Assembly (NCBI GenBank): GCA_033557465.1
Contig: CM066036.1
Location: forward strand, 587,657,574-587,721,573
Length of the DNA stretch: 64,000 nt
Reading direction: 5' to 3'
From: Ichthyophis bannanicus
Lineage: Eukaryota; Chordata; Amphibia; Gymnophiona; Ichthyophiidae
Below, one piece after another: positions 63,613 through 64,000 of the stretch. Position 1 is the stretch's first letter; each line of letters opens with the position of its first letter. The translations under genes were made by a program, and so were the position numbers. The notes under the pieces were generated by a model. The model had not been told where the DNA came from and did not search any database. It worked only from the letters and a program-made list of their open reading frames with translations.

Positions 63613-64000
63613 GCTAAGCGCCGTAGTAGGCACCCCTGGACAAGGCACTCTAGAAGGCACTCTGGGCTATGGAACCATAGGTTAAGGTGGCCTAACAAGG
63701 TTAGGGTACTCTAGGTTAGTGTGCCCTAAGGGCTGCAAGGTGCCGCGGGATGACATGCATGACCTGTGAGGTACAGAGACAGATGTAGCCCCAACACTAG
63801 ATAGAGCACTCAGGAAAGGCAATGAACAGGTGAGTGAAGGAGGGAGAGCTGGGAGCCGTGGGACCTGCCATATCTGCGGGCAGCCCATGTGGCTGCCAGT
63901 ACTGATGACAAACATGGTGGGGGCAACTGTACCACAGCACAGGGTGTGGCAATGTAAAGTACTGGAAAGACAGTTGGTGGCAGATGATGGGAATACGTGT
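63613..64000. other. unassigned right edge
   Basis: Beyond the 12-bp array the DNA is non-repetitive, with no named motif. It probably belongs to the Harbinger-like element body. Confidence 0.4.

Larger units (their letters stand above)
63148..64000. mobile_element. Harbinger-like element, left end, runs off window
   Basis: GGGGTATGTTTACTAAACTGCGGTAA at 63148 matches the other family ends. It carries on through GTTACAGCAAGC and the minisatellite that starts near 63300. The right end is not in the window. It is inserted inside a Tc1-like element, so it is the younger of the two. Confidence 0.65.

Noticed and set aside
63224..63685. Long Arg/Cys/Val- and Lys/Val/Pro/Cys-repeat open frames on both strands
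   Set aside because: They are readings of a 12-bp tandem repeat; openness follows from the unit length.

Overview
The window is vertebrate (tetrapod) nuclear DNA made almost entirely of transposable elements. I find no host gene, no rRNA and no free-standing tRNA gene. The mix is CR1 and L2 LINEs in many ages, a BovB-type RTE, an L1/Tx1-like ORF1 remnant, a DIRS element with a tyrosine recombinase, several hAT elements, Tc1 remnants, a Harbinger-like family and a tRNA-derived SINE. This suggests a large amphibian genome; my best guess is a caecilian. That is a judgement from repeat content, not from a diagnostic gene.

Layout. 272-2596: non-autonomous hAT with an 8-bp duplication and a 400-bp CpG-rich palindrome. 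3040-3845: rearranged L2 pieces. 4615-17305: one old L2 copy split by two insertions, a CR1 composite (5958-9407) and a 5.8-kb hAT (10154-16000) that itself carries a second L2-type LINE (12482-15297). 19232-21612: CR1 deletion derivative. 23034-30550: GATATTCAG-type MITE sequence hosting a 5.8-kb DIRS retrotransposon (23106-28876) and an RTE scrap. 31062-31700: Tc1 remnant. 32280-33000: CpG-rich block of unknown origin. 33530-34328: L2 fragment. 34415-36757: Harbinger-like left end joined to a minisatellite-bearing hAT remnant. 37545-38180: cluster of hairpins. 38709-39950: pseudogene of a dispersed protein family, interrupted by a SINE. 39958-50240: L1 ORF1 remnant split by a 9.2-kb Harbinger-like element, which holds an old CR1 tail, which in turn holds a full-length CR1 with open ORF1 and ORF2 (41512-46518). 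50690-56320: old CR1 split by L2 and BovB-type insertions. 56724-60302: hAT with a nearly complete transposase, broken only by a SINE. 61405-61768: foldback. 62740-64000: Tc1 end cut by a Harbinger-like end, followed by a 12-bp minisatellite.

The elements interact as hosts and parasites. The CR1 at 41.5-46.5 kb looks complete and could be, or recently have been, autonomous. The SINE carries a 3' tail matching the L2-type LINE at 12.5 kb and was probably copied by that LINE's enzyme. At several junctions the interrupted reading frame or the target duplication rejoins cleanly, so the order of insertion can be read directly.
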